DNA of 44,905 nt from a virus, in the IMG/VR virus record IMGVR_UViG_3300017732_000015, positions 1-44,905 of that record. The stretch is one strand, 5' to 3'. Both the position numbers and the translations under genes were made by a program. This document shows positions 25,736 through 35,477 of this stretch, in pieces. Positions within the stretch are counted from its first letter, which is position 1; every line of letters starts with the position of its first letter. The notes under the pieces were generated by a model that saw nothing but the letters and a program-made list of their open reading frames with translations, was not told where the DNA came from and made no database searches.

Positions 25736-26017
25736 TTAGAATATTACGTGAACTGTACCACTACCACTAACTTTAGAAACTCCAATTTCGAATAGGGTTT
25801 TAACCGTAAAAGCTGAAGCGGCTACTGCATTTCCATCCGTCGGAGTTATCACAGAGCTACCAGCACTTTCAACAATAAATCCACTTGTGCCCGATAATGA
25901 GCCAGTAAATTCTAATATTTCTTCACTTGTTGTTTTTATTTTACCGAACTTAGCTTTATCAGTATTATTAGTAAGAGTTCTACCACTTATACCGCTTGTT
26001 TGAGTTGGGGTTGCCAT
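25736..26017 (-). CDS. Small Ser/Thr/Gly-rich structural-like protein
   Basis: This 93-residue protein (MATPTQTSGISGRTLTNNTD onward) is low in charge, with beta-rich composition (GSLSGTSGFIVESAGSSVIT, then GVSKVSGSGTVHVIF). It resembles a fibre fragment or small virion protein and has no enzymatic motif. GGAG lies upstream of the ATG. Its stop nearly touches the start of the polyprotein gene, whose own ribosome site is weak, so translation of the polyprotein is probably coupled to it. Confidence 0.55.
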   Translation of the reverse strand: MATPTQTSGISGRTLTNNTDKAKFGKIKTTSEEILEFTGSLSGTSGFIVESAGSSVITPTDGNAVAASAFTVKTLFEIGVSKVSGSGTVHVIF

Positions 26018-26027
26018 TTATTTTCTC

Positions 26028-26525
26028 CTAAACTGAGAGAGCTCTCTTATACCATCCGTATATGAATCTCTCTTGTTCTGGTTTCTTGTTTATTAAATCA
26101 TAATAATGTTTGAGACGATAACAACGAACTCTATCGGTGGAGGGTTTGTATTTAGCCAAAGCACCCTTTGTGCCTGGCCCGAATCCACCGTCAACTGTTA
26201 AATCACCACCTTTACCGTTGATAGCTCGTTGTAATATTTTTACCGCAGTACCCCTACCTTGATTCACACACATATCAAAAAAAATGTGTTTTAAATCATC
26301 AGGTAATTCGTCCACCTTATTTTTATCCCAATAATCTTTCTTATAAATATCTTTAGCATCATCCTTAGTTAGATTTTTTATGTCTACATCAGGATAGAAT
26401 CTTTTTGCAATTCCATAATTTGTCTCACCACCTAAATCTTTTGGGTCGTGTACGTAACCACCCTCGTGGTCAAGTGTAATTTGAATTATTTCATCAAATG
26501 TTGTTAAAATTTTATCACTTTTCAT
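26028..26525 (-). CDS. Endolysin, GH108-type N-acetylmuramidase with peptidoglycan-binding end
   Basis: The start at 26525 (MKSDKILTTFDEII) is chosen because AGGGAG lies 8 bases upstream; an ATG 54 bases earlier has no such site. The 165-residue protein has LDHEGGYVHDPKDLGGETNY then GIAKRFYPD, the GH108 signature with the catalytic Glu in HEGG. The C-terminal half, with FFDMCVNQGRGTAVKILQRA, DGGFGPGTKGAL and a Tyr/Arg-rich end, fits the PG_binding_3 domain usually paired with it. It would cleave peptidoglycan glycan strands at lysis. It has no signal peptide, so it needs a holin. It is unlinked from the membrane-protein lysis-type genes near 43 kb. Confidence 0.88.
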   Translation of the reverse strand: MKSDKILTTFDEIIQITLDHEGGYVHDPKDLGGETNYGIAKRFYPDVDIKNLTKDDAKDIYKKDYWDKNKVDELPDDLKHIFFDMCVNQGRGTAVKILQRAINGKGGDLTVDGGFGPGTKGALAKYKPSTDRVRCYRLKHYYDLINKKPEQERFIYGWYKRALSV

Positions 26526-26572
26526 AGGTTTACTCCCTAGTAACTTTATTATATATTGTAAAATGTTATATA

Positions 26573-26589
26573 TATTCATTAATAAATAT
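26573..26589 (-). promoter_or_regulatory. ATATTTATTAATGAATA element before the endolysin gene
   Basis: The 17 bases are identical to 8766-8782 before the neck cassette. The element lies 48 bases before the endolysin start at 26525, in the gap that follows the surface-protein gene. It is a candidate late promoter of this phage. Confidence 0.45.
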
Positions 26590-26612
26590 CTTTTTAGTTG
26601 TTTTTCTTATTT

Positions 26613-29474
26613 TTATAAGCCATTTTGTCTCACGGTATATGTGTGGAAATTAGCAGTTGATACAACCGTACTATCACTGGAATTTAATAGAAGTGCTGAA
26701 ACCGTTAGGTTCATAGTCGTAAGTGATTCAGGGAGTGCTCCTCCGTCACCTTGACTTCTGATTTGGAATTGAACGGTATTTGAACCTGCACTTAAACCTG
26801 TTTCTGTTAAACTTACTGCAGTTGATGTGCTTACATCACTTGATACCACTACACCGGATTGTGCTGTACCATCTGAGGCAAACACCGTACCTGTACCAGA
26901 TGTAAATGGTAGATGACCCATATCTACAGCTATTCTAGTTAGGTTATCATTAGCCGCAGTTAGTGTTACTTGTAACTTGTCGTTAGCTGCTGCTACAACC
27001 GTGAATGTGAATTTATCACTCAAGTGAACCGTGCTTTCATTGAGATGAGTGTCGGTTGTGGATGAACCATCATCTATATTTATCGAACGAGCACTATCGG
27101 TAGCAAAACTTGTCGTACCAGTGAAGGAACCATTTTGATGACTATTTTCAGCTCTTACTTTAATAGCGTAAGTTTCACCTGCACTCAATGTTAAACCAGC
27201 ATCATCTTTAAGTGAAATATCTTGACTGATACTTGCTCCTTGTGAGGCTGCGGTTACCGTTCCTTCTAAAGCAGCTCCTCCAGAAGCAGCTTGTGCATTA
27301 ACTCTAAATGTTCTCGTTACTTGAGCGTTAGCTGTAATTCTAATTTCAATATCATCTGTAGCGGTTGATACTGCAGTTCCATTTATACTCGGTGTACTTG
27401 GTGTATCGGTTCTTAAACTCGATACAACACCACTACCATTGATAATAAAAACTTCTCCATTGAAGTTAAATACTTTACTACCACCATCGAAAGCTGTCGT
27501 TGTAGAGGCATTACTAAAAATCGTATCACCATCTGATATACTACCAAATCGATGTTTAGTAGCTGTTGCACTTGAGGCTTGTTCAGCACCCTCTAACAAT
27601 GAATCGTAACCTCTGAATGTACCAGACCTTCCAATAAGTGCAAATGATATGGCCACTACTGAAGTAAACGATGGTGAGAAAGCAGAAATACTACTACCGT
27701 CTTGAGAAGCTCCTGTGAACAATGTTACTTTTATCACATAAGTGTCTGCATCTGGTGCATTAAATGTACTTGCTAAACTTGTGAAAGCAATATCACCAGA
27801 AGCATTTTGTGATTGGTCTCCTCCAGCATCAGGTGAACTTCTATCAACATCATCACCAATTTGTGTGCTCGTATCCTCATCATCAAATAATTCATATCTA
27901 GCGGAAGCGGCTGCAAACCCTTGCCAATTAAATGCAATCGTAAGTGAATTACTATTCGTATTGTTACCAGCTATGTCTGGTGTTCCAACACTAAAAATTC
28001 GTGGCATATAATCAACTGCTACAGCACAATCTGTAGCTGTTTGTTGACTTGAGTTACCATCAACCGTGTATCTGACGGTGGCATCACCGACGGCACTTCC
28101 TGCTGAGACCGTTGGTTGTGTTGTTGTTTGAGAACTAGGTGTTAAATCACCTGATAAAGCTATGGCACCAGCTGAGTCAGCTTGTTCCGTGTATGTCCCT
28201 TGTGTTACGTTGTCTGTTCTGGTCGTTGGTGCACTAAAAGTAAAACTTGTTGGGTAATTACCAGTATCATTATTATTCGTTGTAGAATAAATCGTTCTTG
28301 ATGTGGGATTGATTATGTTTTTACTTGTTGTGAGTAGAGGAAATATATCAAACGCATTTGATGTTGCAGTATCACTACCATCGAAAGCTTTTACCTTGAC
28401 GGATAACGTAGTTGAGGCCTGGTCAGGTGCAGTAAATGTTTGATTTTGATTAGTTACTTTTGTAATCGTTGAATTAGTTCCATGGTCATTACTTAACAAA
28501 ACAGAATTATCTGAGGCTTGTATCAAATCAACATCAACACCACTACTGAATCCTTGGTGTGTAACAGAGGTGTTTATTGTGGCTTGAGAGTTTACATCAC
28601 TAGGGTTACCTATACTAACTGCTTTAGTATAATGTATTTCATGCAAGACTTGTGTTGCTGTTGCTGAATTTCTAGCTTGAGTAGGGTTACCATCTACTCT
28701 GAGATTTATTGAAAATTGACCAGGACCCTTATAAGTAATTGCAGGTGAAGCATCACTAACTGCGGTCAAGGTTACTGTATCAGCATCGGAACCTTCACCG
28801 CTGTTTAAACCATCACTATCACCGTCTTCTTTAGCAAATGTCCAATTATAATGGTCTATAGCATTTGAATTACCAATAGATGATATCGTGTGTTCGATTA
28901 CAGTTGATGTACTGCTGGCCGCTACGGTAGGTGTTGATGAGGCATCAGGGTCTGTTACGGCGACTGAGACAATAGCATCGTGATAATTAATATTCGTTCC
29001 GTCTTGAGTTAAGAAACCTAATCTTAATCTTGGTGTGTAGGTGTCATCGGTAAGAGCTAAACTCGAAAAAGTAACAGATACAGTACCTGAACTAGGACTA
29101 CCAGTTTCAGTATCATCAACATTACCACCACTATCAATAAGTTGAACCGTGTGAGTACCTGCTTGTGTTGTATCAAAAGCTACTGTTAAGTTTTCACCAT
29201 CAACAATATTGAAATCTGAGGTTCCTGCTGGTGTTGTAATGACAATACTACTGAACTCATCCGATGAAAAATCAGCATCGTAAAATTCTGAAATAGCGTA
29301 CGGTGAGGCTATAAGATTTGACCTTGCGGTTGTTTGAGCACCACTACCATCAACGACCGAACCTGAAGCGAATGTTTCTGATTGGACTTTTAATGAAAGA
29401 TTATCTCTACTAGCCGATGATTGATTATCGGCTATCGCTCCCATTGATAACTGACCTGAACTTGGTAAAGCCAT
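26613..29474 (-). CDS. Large Ig-like repeat surface/tail protein
   Basis: This protein has 953 residues. The N-terminus ALPSSGQLSMGAIADNQSS resembles the attachment segment of many marine phage tail proteins (SGQ[LI]S-x-G-x-I), followed by SEFYDADFSS. The rest is a series of Thr/Ser/Asp-rich beta-sandwich repeats of Ig or fibronectin type: recurring units with TVSFTFSS-like, YTPRLRLGF-like and AGTHTVQLIDSGGN-like strands, each about 90-100 residues. There are no Cys or catalytic motifs and no C-terminal chaperone. It overlaps the previous gene by one base (TAATG). It is probably an adhesin-like tail appendage that binds host surface sugars. Confidence 0.7.
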   Translation of the reverse strand: MALPSSGQLSMGAIADNQSSASRDNLSLKVQSETFASGSVVDGSGAQTTARSNLIASPYAISEFYDADFSSDEFSSIVITTPAGTSDFNIVDGENLTVAFDTTQAGTHTVQLIDSGGNVDDTETGSPSSGTVSVTFSSLALTDDTYTPRLRLGFLTQDGTNINYHDAIVSVAVTDPDASSTPTVAASSTSTVIEHTISSIGNSNAIDHYNWTFAKEDGDSDGLNSGEGSDADTVTLTAVSDASPAITYKGPGQFSINLRVDGNPTQARNSATATQVLHEIHYTKAVSIGNPSDVNSQATINTSVTHQGFSSGVDVDLIQASDNSVLLSNDHGTNSTITKVTNQNQTFTAPDQASTTLSVKVKAFDGSDTATSNAFDIFPLLTTSKNIINPTSRTIYSTTNNNDTGNYPTSFTFSAPTTRTDNVTQGTYTEQADSAGAIALSGDLTPSSQTTTQPTVSAGSAVGDATVRYTVDGNSSQQTATDCAVAVDYMPRIFSVGTPDIAGNNTNSNSLTIAFNWQGFAAASARYELFDDEDTSTQIGDDVDRSSPDAGGDQSQNASGDIAFTSLASTFNAPDADTYVIKVTLFTGASQDGSSISAFSPSFTSVVAISFALIGRSGTFRGYDSLLEGAEQASSATATKHRFGSISDGDTIFSNASTTTAFDGGSKVFNFNGEVFIINGSGVVSSLRTDTPSTPSINGTAVSTATDDIEIRITANAQVTRTFRVNAQAASGGAALEGTVTAASQGASISQDISLKDDAGLTLSAGETYAIKVRAENSHQNGSFTGTTSFATDSARSINIDDGSSTTDTHLNESTVHLSDKFTFTVVAAANDKLQVTLTAANDNLTRIAVDMGHLPFTSGTGTVFASDGTAQSGVVVSSDVSTSTAVSLTETGLSAGSNTVQFQIRSQGDGGALPESLTTMNLTVSALLLNSSDSTVVSTANFHTYTVRQNGL

Positions 29475-32400
29475 TATAACTCCTCAAGTTTTTTCTTTAA
29501 ATCATCAATCTGTTTTTGTTGTTCTTTGATTGCCTCTACCAAAACAGGTATAAGTTTTGAATATGAAACATTTAATGATTTATCTCCTAGTCGTAAGTTT
29601 TCTCTTTCCTTCACAATTGGTTCTAGTCCACTCACTTCACGAACTTCTTGAGCTATAAAACCTATATCATGTCCTTCGCCATCATACTCTTTATACCAAT
29701 CAAACTCAACACCTTTTAGTTTTTTGATTTTATCAATACTATTTGTAATTGGTATGATGTTTGTTTTAAATCTTTTATCAGAGGTAATTGATGTTGCAAA
29801 AGCAGTTATATCACCTCGTGTTGATAATGCTCCTGCATCACTTAGTGTCATATCTAGTGTCGATTGATTACCAGCAAAAAACTTTAAAAGACTAGAAGCA
29901 TGATGGATTTCAGCAACCGTTCCAAATTCTATCCCACTTCCCGCAGCTACTTCGACTTCACCCGAAGAAACTAATTTATTACCAGTGATAGTTTGTGTTG
30001 AAGTTAATGTACCCCCTGCTATCGTAGTTTTTGGTGCACTACCTCTTGTTTTAACAACGAGTGAACCTGTAATTGTGGCTTCACCTAGAATATCGACTTG
30101 ATTAGGAACACTACCATCAACTTTAAAATAAGAATTAGGTGAATCTTCTAAAGTTGAATCACTTAAAAATACAGCTTGAAAACCACCAGGAGCCATTTCT
30201 GTTAAATTGTTTTGTGGTGTGTGTATCGATTGTTTGAAAAATACGTCAAAAGTATTGTTTAAACTATTTGTGTTGGTTTTTGAGCCTACTACATATTCTT
30301 CTGTAATATTATTGTTTGTAACGGTTAGGGCATTTAATTTCCAATAATATTTGTGATTCGAACTAGGTGTATGTATTGTGCTTACGGTTATATTAGCTGT
30401 CTTAACGGTTAAAAAATCGTGAGGTAATGTTGTATCTATCGTGTGTGTCTCGATAACTGCATCACTATCATCATTGTTGATTAACTGAATGTTTCCTGTA
30501 ACCGTAACATTACCAGCAACTTCACCTCCATTACCCAAAGTCACTAATGATTTAAGACCAAGAACAGCAGTGCTTTTATATTTTATACCACTCGATAGAG
30601 TATTACCATTATTAGGGTCAGAACTTCCAACCAGAAATGTTGTTGCTCCATTATTATATCCGAAACTAGCAGAAGTTTGTGCACTACTATTATGACCTAC
30701 TACAATTTCTTGTCCATAAGTGCTACCTTCAGTACCTCCCGTGAAGTTAAACGTATTACTACCTCCTCCCCCCAAAACTTGAGATGAAGGAGTAAATTCT
30801 GGTACGATTTGTGCTTGTTTACTACCTGAAGTTAAAAAGAATCCTTCTGTTCCTTCTCCTGCATTCATTTCTACCGTAAAGTTACTTTCGGCACTATTGA
30901 TTATTTTATCACCATCAATTAGCCATCTGAAACTACCTGAACCTATCTCTCCACTTTCTGCTGTTATTGTACCTGCTATACTAGCTCCCTGAGCTTGAAT
31001 GTTACCTCCTGTATCAACACTAAATGAAGGATAATTCATTTCTAAACCAGCTGATGTACCTCGTATAAAACTCGAACCATTTTGTAAATTAAAATCACCA
31101 CTACCTGTTAAGAATATACCATCTGAACTTAAATCACCTGGAGCTGTTGAACCTAAAGCTATAGTACCACCTCTTGATGATGATACTCTTAGTGATGTAG
31201 TATTTAAATCAAATGAATTTGCATTAACTGTTAAGTTACCACTTGAATTTGTAAATACAAATTTATCTTTGAGACTAAAATCACCATCACTATTAAGAAA
31301 AAAACCTGTAGTAGAACCACCGTGAACACCAGGATTAGTAAATAATTTATTTGATTCCATAATGATACCACCAATAGAACCACTTGTTGCTTGTATTAGA
31401 CCAGATAAAAATACATTTTCACTAGCCAAACCAAATCCAGGATTATTTGGTAATGAAACACTCTTACCTATCGCAGAACCAACAAACCCACTCAAATCAC
31501 CAATCACCAATTTACGTTTCATATCATAGATGCCACTACCTGTTCTCTCAATCATCTCTATAAAAGGTGTAGCGCCAGTGGTCGGATTAGCGTTTATTTC
31601 TATAAATCCACTACCTGTGGTGTTATTTCCTGTTCCACCTAAGAAACGACCAGTAGAAACTAAAACTTGACCCTCGGTATAATCTTCTGCAGGTGATACC
31701 AAGCCAAATAAAAATGCACTATCCTTGTCTAATACATTTATCTGTGCATTATTGGAGTGGGATGCTTTCGCTGTTCCATCCACTCCTCTGTGAACCTCTA
31801 TTATTGTTGAACTTGGTGAACCACTTACCATCATTAATTCATCGTCAATTTTTATTAATTGTTTGTCAAGTGTTCTAGCATCAGCTTGGTCTACAGTCAA
31901 AGATGTTTGTGTTGCATTTATGGCACCATTTAAATCTAAGCCTGAATTAGTAGGTGCATCTATAAAATCCGATTGACCAAATGACCTTGTCACATGAAGA
32001 ATACCAGTAAAGTCTGTATCGTTTGATGGGTCTGCTCTACTAATAGATGTGATTTGCATAAACTCTTTACTGAAACCAGTACCAGTTATTTTCTTTGCGA
32101 AAATAATCTCGTCGACCTCAAATCCACTCGCATTATCTACCGCTATGGCTGTTTGTGATGAGGAGATGGAAGAACTCATTACAGTAGAGTTAGCCACGTA
32201 TAATCTACCACCAACTGCGTTTACAGTTTCTTTTTCAAATGTGGTGGTTTTCAGAGTTCCTCTTATTCTTATATTTTCAAACTCAGCGCTACCATTACCC
32301 AACGCACTTATCCTAAAACCTTTTAGTCGAGTTGCAAAATCTGAAGTCTGAATATTACCAGACGAGTCTAATAAAAGATTACTAGAACTAATAGCATTTG

Positions 32401-35239
32401 ATGTTAAAGTAAATCCACCTATTGTTCCGCCTGTTGCGGTTATATTAGCTGCGGTGACTGCTCCGGCATTGGTTACTTTAAATACCGAACTTGCACCTAA
32501 TGCAATTCCGTCTGTTCCAACGTGGACACCTGTATTGCTATCCGTTAAACTTGCTTTTGCACCAATTCTTAATTTTTTGTTCGATGAGTCAAGTGCTACA
32601 AAGTTTGCACCTGTACCAACTGATAATGCTGAACTACCAATGTCAAATCCACCAATCGTTCCACCAGCTTCTGCGGTAATCGTACCTTGCATAACAACAT
32701 CACCATCAGGTTGTAGATGAAAGTTTGAAGAGCTTATTTCTACATTACCAAGCGCACCACTTACGAATTGTGATGTGCCACCCAAGAAAAATCTTGATGT
32801 TTTTAAATCAAACGAACTGCTATTATCATTATCAGCATCGTCGGTTCTGAATTTAAAAAAGGACTCATTGGCTCCTGTGTTTCCATCATGTATTTCTAAA
32901 CCTGCTCCATTATATGTATCTTGTGTTTCACCACCAGGTGCAACAGAACCACTCCATATAAAGAAACCACCACCCGTTCCAGCCCTAGCATCTTTAAAAC
33001 CCGTATACCCAATTGCTCGAATGAATGCTGAGTTACCTCCAACTATCTCTACACCTTGACCTTGAACATTACCTACTGTAATTGTTCCGTTGACTAAATT
33101 GTCCTCACCTTGGATAAGTAATGCTTGTCCTTCTACGTCAACATCATCAACTAATGTAACCTCTTCAGCTTCATTATTGTTTACATCATAGTATTGTAAT
33201 ATAAATTGAAACTTGTCCGGCCTTTGTGTGTTCGTAGGTATTGGAACTCTTACCTTTACGTTATCAGGTGAAAAACCTGTATCTAATGCTGGTCGTAGTG
33301 ATATATCAGAAATAAACCACTCACCTGATTCTACTCTAAATTGTAATGTGGTATCTGAATTTGTTATTTGGCTCTCTTTAAATGGAACTCTAAAAGTATG
33401 AGAGACCTTACCATAATCCACTTTATCTGGCGATTCTTCAGTTAGTTCAAGACCGACAACATTTCCAAATTCATCTTTTATTGTTTTTCCAAATGAGGTT
33501 GGGTCAGAATACTTTGGATTTGTATCTGGTGGTATTTGTGAACCTGATATATGAAACTTGATAGAAGCAGTGTTTTTTACCGAATTATCTTGTTGTACTT
33601 TTCTACCTTTTTTTCCAACAATTCTCATAGATAAAGTATAAACTACGTCTTTAGTAACTTCAAAGTTAGTGTCTGTTTTGAGTGAAAATCTACCTACATC
33701 ATCTTTTTGACTAAGACTACCTGATAAATTGACCGCATCTACAATTTCACTTGAATCAAAGGTAGTTTCTAAATTAGAATTACTCTCCCAATATTTTGTT
33801 ATATGAGCTTGGCTTTGTATATAACCAGTCCTTAAAACTCCAGACGGCGAGTCAGTATCAATCATTAGTTGAGGTGATTCTAGTACGGTATCTAATAAAA
33901 CAGGAAAATCACTAACTTGAGTTTTGCTACCACCTGATACCCTCAGCCTATAAACATCACCACTAAAAGTACGTAAATTATTAAGTGTCATATCTATAAA
34001 AGAGTCAAACGCAAAAGAGGATGTTTCAGACGTACTAAGTTCTTGAAATGACATGGTGAAATCAGCTCGTGGTGAGCCGGGCGTCTCTAATGATGCATAT
34101 GGATGATTACCAAAATCTGCTAGGTAATATAGTACTTCAGCACCATCTCCGTGTTGAAGATAAAATGGCTCTTTTACGTGTATCTCTTTGTCATTGACAA
34201 CACGTTCTATAGAACCAGTGTAATCTGATATAAATATCTTTGCTCCCTCTAACTCAGGTCCCGCTGCTAAGTCTAATTGTGATGGAAATGAGTTAAGGCC
34301 TGTTCCGATTCCTACATTACCACTACCACCAACATATTGTTTTGGATTGTAAACAATAATAGATGAGGATGGGATTCTAATCTCTCCTCCGGCCATATCT
34401 GATGTGAATAGTGAGCCAGTAGAAAATATTTTCATTTGTGGTGGTTCTTCTGATGCGAATAGATTTGTAGAACTGACTTTTGCTAAAATGCTTGGTCTTT
34501 TTACCTCACCTGTCTTGAAAGCTTTAAGATTCGAAAGTTCTGTGAAATCACCACCTGGTGCATTTTTTATTGTTGATGTTTCTTCTTGAGTGTTTGTGGT
34601 GTCTGTTCCAGCTGGTGCTCCACCAGCCGTGCTTGTTGGGTCTGGAAAATATCTATCTCCAGCATTAAGTGAGAAACCTGATATACCACTACCTGATATT
34701 GTTGTTGTGGTTATTGAATTACTACCAATTGGTATTAATCTTTTCTTAAGAGTCTCATTAGTTGTGACGGATGGTTTTTTGTAAAATAAAATTGGTGAAG
34801 TATTAGTGGTTTTTGAGACATCAAGATTAATTGTTTTACGATACCTTACATTATATCTACCAACAAACTCAGATGGGACATTAATTTTTTCATTATCTAA
34901 TTCACCTAAAATAATTAATTCGGCTTTACCACCTACGTTGACTGGTGGTGAATATACCTCCACAGTAAAATAGGTAAAAGGTAAAGTAGGAAGTGAATTA
35001 TTATACCTATATCTTACAGGTGTGATGAATACTGGTGTTCCATTAGCATCTAAAATTTCAGCTTTAAGCTTTACACCTTGTTTTAATAAATCTGAGCCGA
35101 ATACCTTAAATGATGCACGACCTTGTCCGAAAGTATCAGGTATGTCTTGCACCACGATAAATTCATTATTATCGTCTTGTAAGAAAACCTCTACTTCGTT
35201 AAGATTTTGTTTTATTAAACGGCGGGGGAGAACACCCAT
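29474..35239 (-). CDS. Giant tail fibre with C-terminal S74 intramolecular chaperone
   Basis: This 1921-residue protein begins with an N-terminal domain (MGVLPRRLIKQNLNEVEVFL onward to about 170) that I recognise from marine T4-like structural proteins. A long beta-helical part follows, with repeated glycine-rich GTITAEAGGTIGGFDIGSSA-like units (several TIGGF repeats). The end is a Peptidase S74 domain: TSDKRFKTNI with the catalytic Ser and the Lys, then VEFDWYKEYDGEGHDIGFIA, QEVRE and a C-terminal coiled coil (EAIKEQQKQIDDLKKKLEEL). S74 domains trimerise the fibre and cut themselves off. It is likely the main host-recognition fibre. AGGAGT precedes the ATG. Confidence 0.88.
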   Translation of the reverse strand: MGVLPRRLIKQNLNEVEVFLQDDNNEFIVVQDIPDTFGQGRASFKVFGSDLLKQGVKLKAEILDANGTPVFITPVRYRYNNSLPTLPFTYFTVEVYSPPVNVGGKAELIILGELDNEKINVPSEFVGRYNVRYRKTINLDVSKTTNTSPILFYKKPSVTTNETLKKRLIPIGSNSITTTTISGSGISGFSLNAGDRYFPDPTSTAGGAPAGTDTTNTQEETSTIKNAPGGDFTELSNLKAFKTGEVKRPSILAKVSSTNLFASEEPPQMKIFSTGSLFTSDMAGGEIRIPSSSIIVYNPKQYVGGSGNVGIGTGLNSFPSQLDLAAGPELEGAKIFISDYTGSIERVVNDKEIHVKEPFYLQHGDGAEVLYYLADFGNHPYASLETPGSPRADFTMSFQELSTSETSSFAFDSFIDMTLNNLRTFSGDVYRLRVSGGSKTQVSDFPVLLDTVLESPQLMIDTDSPSGVLRTGYIQSQAHITKYWESNSNLETTFDSSEIVDAVNLSGSLSQKDDVGRFSLKTDTNFEVTKDVVYTLSMRIVGKKGRKVQQDNSVKNTASIKFHISGSQIPPDTNPKYSDPTSFGKTIKDEFGNVVGLELTEESPDKVDYGKVSHTFRVPFKESQITNSDTTLQFRVESGEWFISDISLRPALDTGFSPDNVKVRVPIPTNTQRPDKFQFILQYYDVNNNEAEEVTLVDDVDVEGQALLIQGEDNLVNGTITVGNVQGQGVEIVGGNSAFIRAIGYTGFKDARAGTGGGFFIWSGSVAPGGETQDTYNGAGLEIHDGNTGANESFFKFRTDDADNDNSSSFDLKTSRFFLGGTSQFVSGALGNVEISSSNFHLQPDGDVVMQGTITAEAGGTIGGFDIGSSALSVGTGANFVALDSSNKKLRIGAKASLTDSNTGVHVGTDGIALGASSVFKVTNAGAVTAANITATGGTIGGFTLTSNAISSSNLLLDSSGNIQTSDFATRLKGFRISALGNGSAEFENIRIRGTLKTTTFEKETVNAVGGRLYVANSTVMSSSISSSQTAIAVDNASGFEVDEIIFAKKITGTGFSKEFMQITSISRADPSNDTDFTGILHVTRSFGQSDFIDAPTNSGLDLNGAINATQTSLTVDQADARTLDKQLIKIDDELMMVSGSPSSTIIEVHRGVDGTAKASHSNNAQINVLDKDSAFLFGLVSPAEDYTEGQVLVSTGRFLGGTGNNTTGSGFIEINANPTTGATPFIEMIERTGSGIYDMKRKLVIGDLSGFVGSAIGKSVSLPNNPGFGLASENVFLSGLIQATSGSIGGIIMESNKLFTNPGVHGGSTTGFFLNSDGDFSLKDKFVFTNSSGNLTVNANSFDLNTTSLRVSSSRGGTIALGSTAPGDLSSDGIFLTGSGDFNLQNGSSFIRGTSAGLEMNYPSFSVDTGGNIQAQGASIAGTITAESGEIGSGSFRWLIDGDKIINSAESNFTVEMNAGEGTEGFFLTSGSKQAQIVPEFTPSSQVLGGGGSNTFNFTGGTEGSTYGQEIVVGHNSSAQTSASFGYNNGATTFLVGSSDPNNGNTLSSGIKYKSTAVLGLKSLVTLGNGGEVAGNVTVTGNIQLINNDDSDAVIETHTIDTTLPHDFLTVKTANITVSTIHTPSSNHKYYWKLNALTVTNNNITEEYVVGSKTNTNSLNNTFDVFFKQSIHTPQNNLTEMAPGGFQAVFLSDSTLEDSPNSYFKVDGSVPNQVDILGEATITGSLVVKTRGSAPKTTIAGGTLTSTQTITGNKLVSSGEVEVAAGSGIEFGTVAEIHHASSLLKFFAGNQSTLDMTLSDAGALSTRGDITAFATSITSDKRFKTNIIPITNSIDKIKKLKGVEFDWYKEYDGEGHDIGFIAQEVREVSGLEPIVKERENLRLGDKSLNVSYSKLIPVLVEAIKEQQKQIDDLKKKLEEL

Positions 35240-35257
35240 TAAAAACTCCTATTTTAA

Positions 35258-35265
35258 ATAAATAT
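35258..35265 (-). promoter_or_regulatory. ATATTTAT element before the tail fibre
   Basis: The minus strand reads GGATATTTATTTAAAATAGG, 18 bases upstream of the fibre start, between the ribbon-helix-helix gene and the fibre. It is one of seven intergenic copies. Confidence 0.35.
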
Positions 35266-35317
35266 CCACTAAAAATATTATTGAAAAAATATAGTAAAAA
35301 AGTAGTTAAAATATAGT

Positions 35318-35325
35318 TATTTATA
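35318..35325 (-). promoter_or_regulatory. TATAAATA, exact T4 late-promoter consensus
   Basis: On the minus strand this reads ATATAAATAACT and carries the full T4 late -10 sequence, 78 bases before the tail fibre gene. It is the only minus-strand exact match I found between genes. It overlaps the first base of the plus-strand ribbon-helix-helix gene, so the two could interfere. Confidence 0.5.
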
Positions 35326-35477
35326 TGGAAGACTTTGTAACAATTAAAATAAGAAAAGAATTCAGAGACCTGCTTAAGGAACATTGTAAAAAGCATGGCA
35401 TCAAGATGTATGCCCTCTTAGAGCAATTGATAAAAGAAAAATGCACTAGAACAATATTATATTCTAATCAAAAATAA
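35325..35477 (+). CDS. Small ribbon-helix-helix regulator, only plus-strand gene
   Basis: This 50-residue protein reads MEDFVTIKIRKEFRDLLKEH then CKKHGIKMYALLEQLIKEK: a short beta strand (DFVTIKIRK) followed by two helices, the pattern of the Arc/MetJ ribbon-helix-helix family, which bind DNA as dimers through the strand. No clear Shine-Dalgarno sequence is present; an in-frame TAA lies 18 bases upstream. Its 3' end overlaps the end of the convergent gp47/gp46 gene by 14 bases. It sits between the recombination block and the late structural block and its start overlaps a TATAAATA on the other strand, so local repression or a switch role is an attractive inference. The short length keeps confidence moderate. 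Confidence 0.6.
   Translation: MEDFVTIKIRKEFRDLLKEHCKKHGIKMYALLEQLIKEKCTRTILYSNQK

Noticed and set aside
35281-35317. Sigma-70-type promoter for the plus-strand ribbon-helix-helix gene
   Set aside because: TTGAAA is present but no good -10 box lies at 16-18 bases; AT-rich sequence gives many chance matches.
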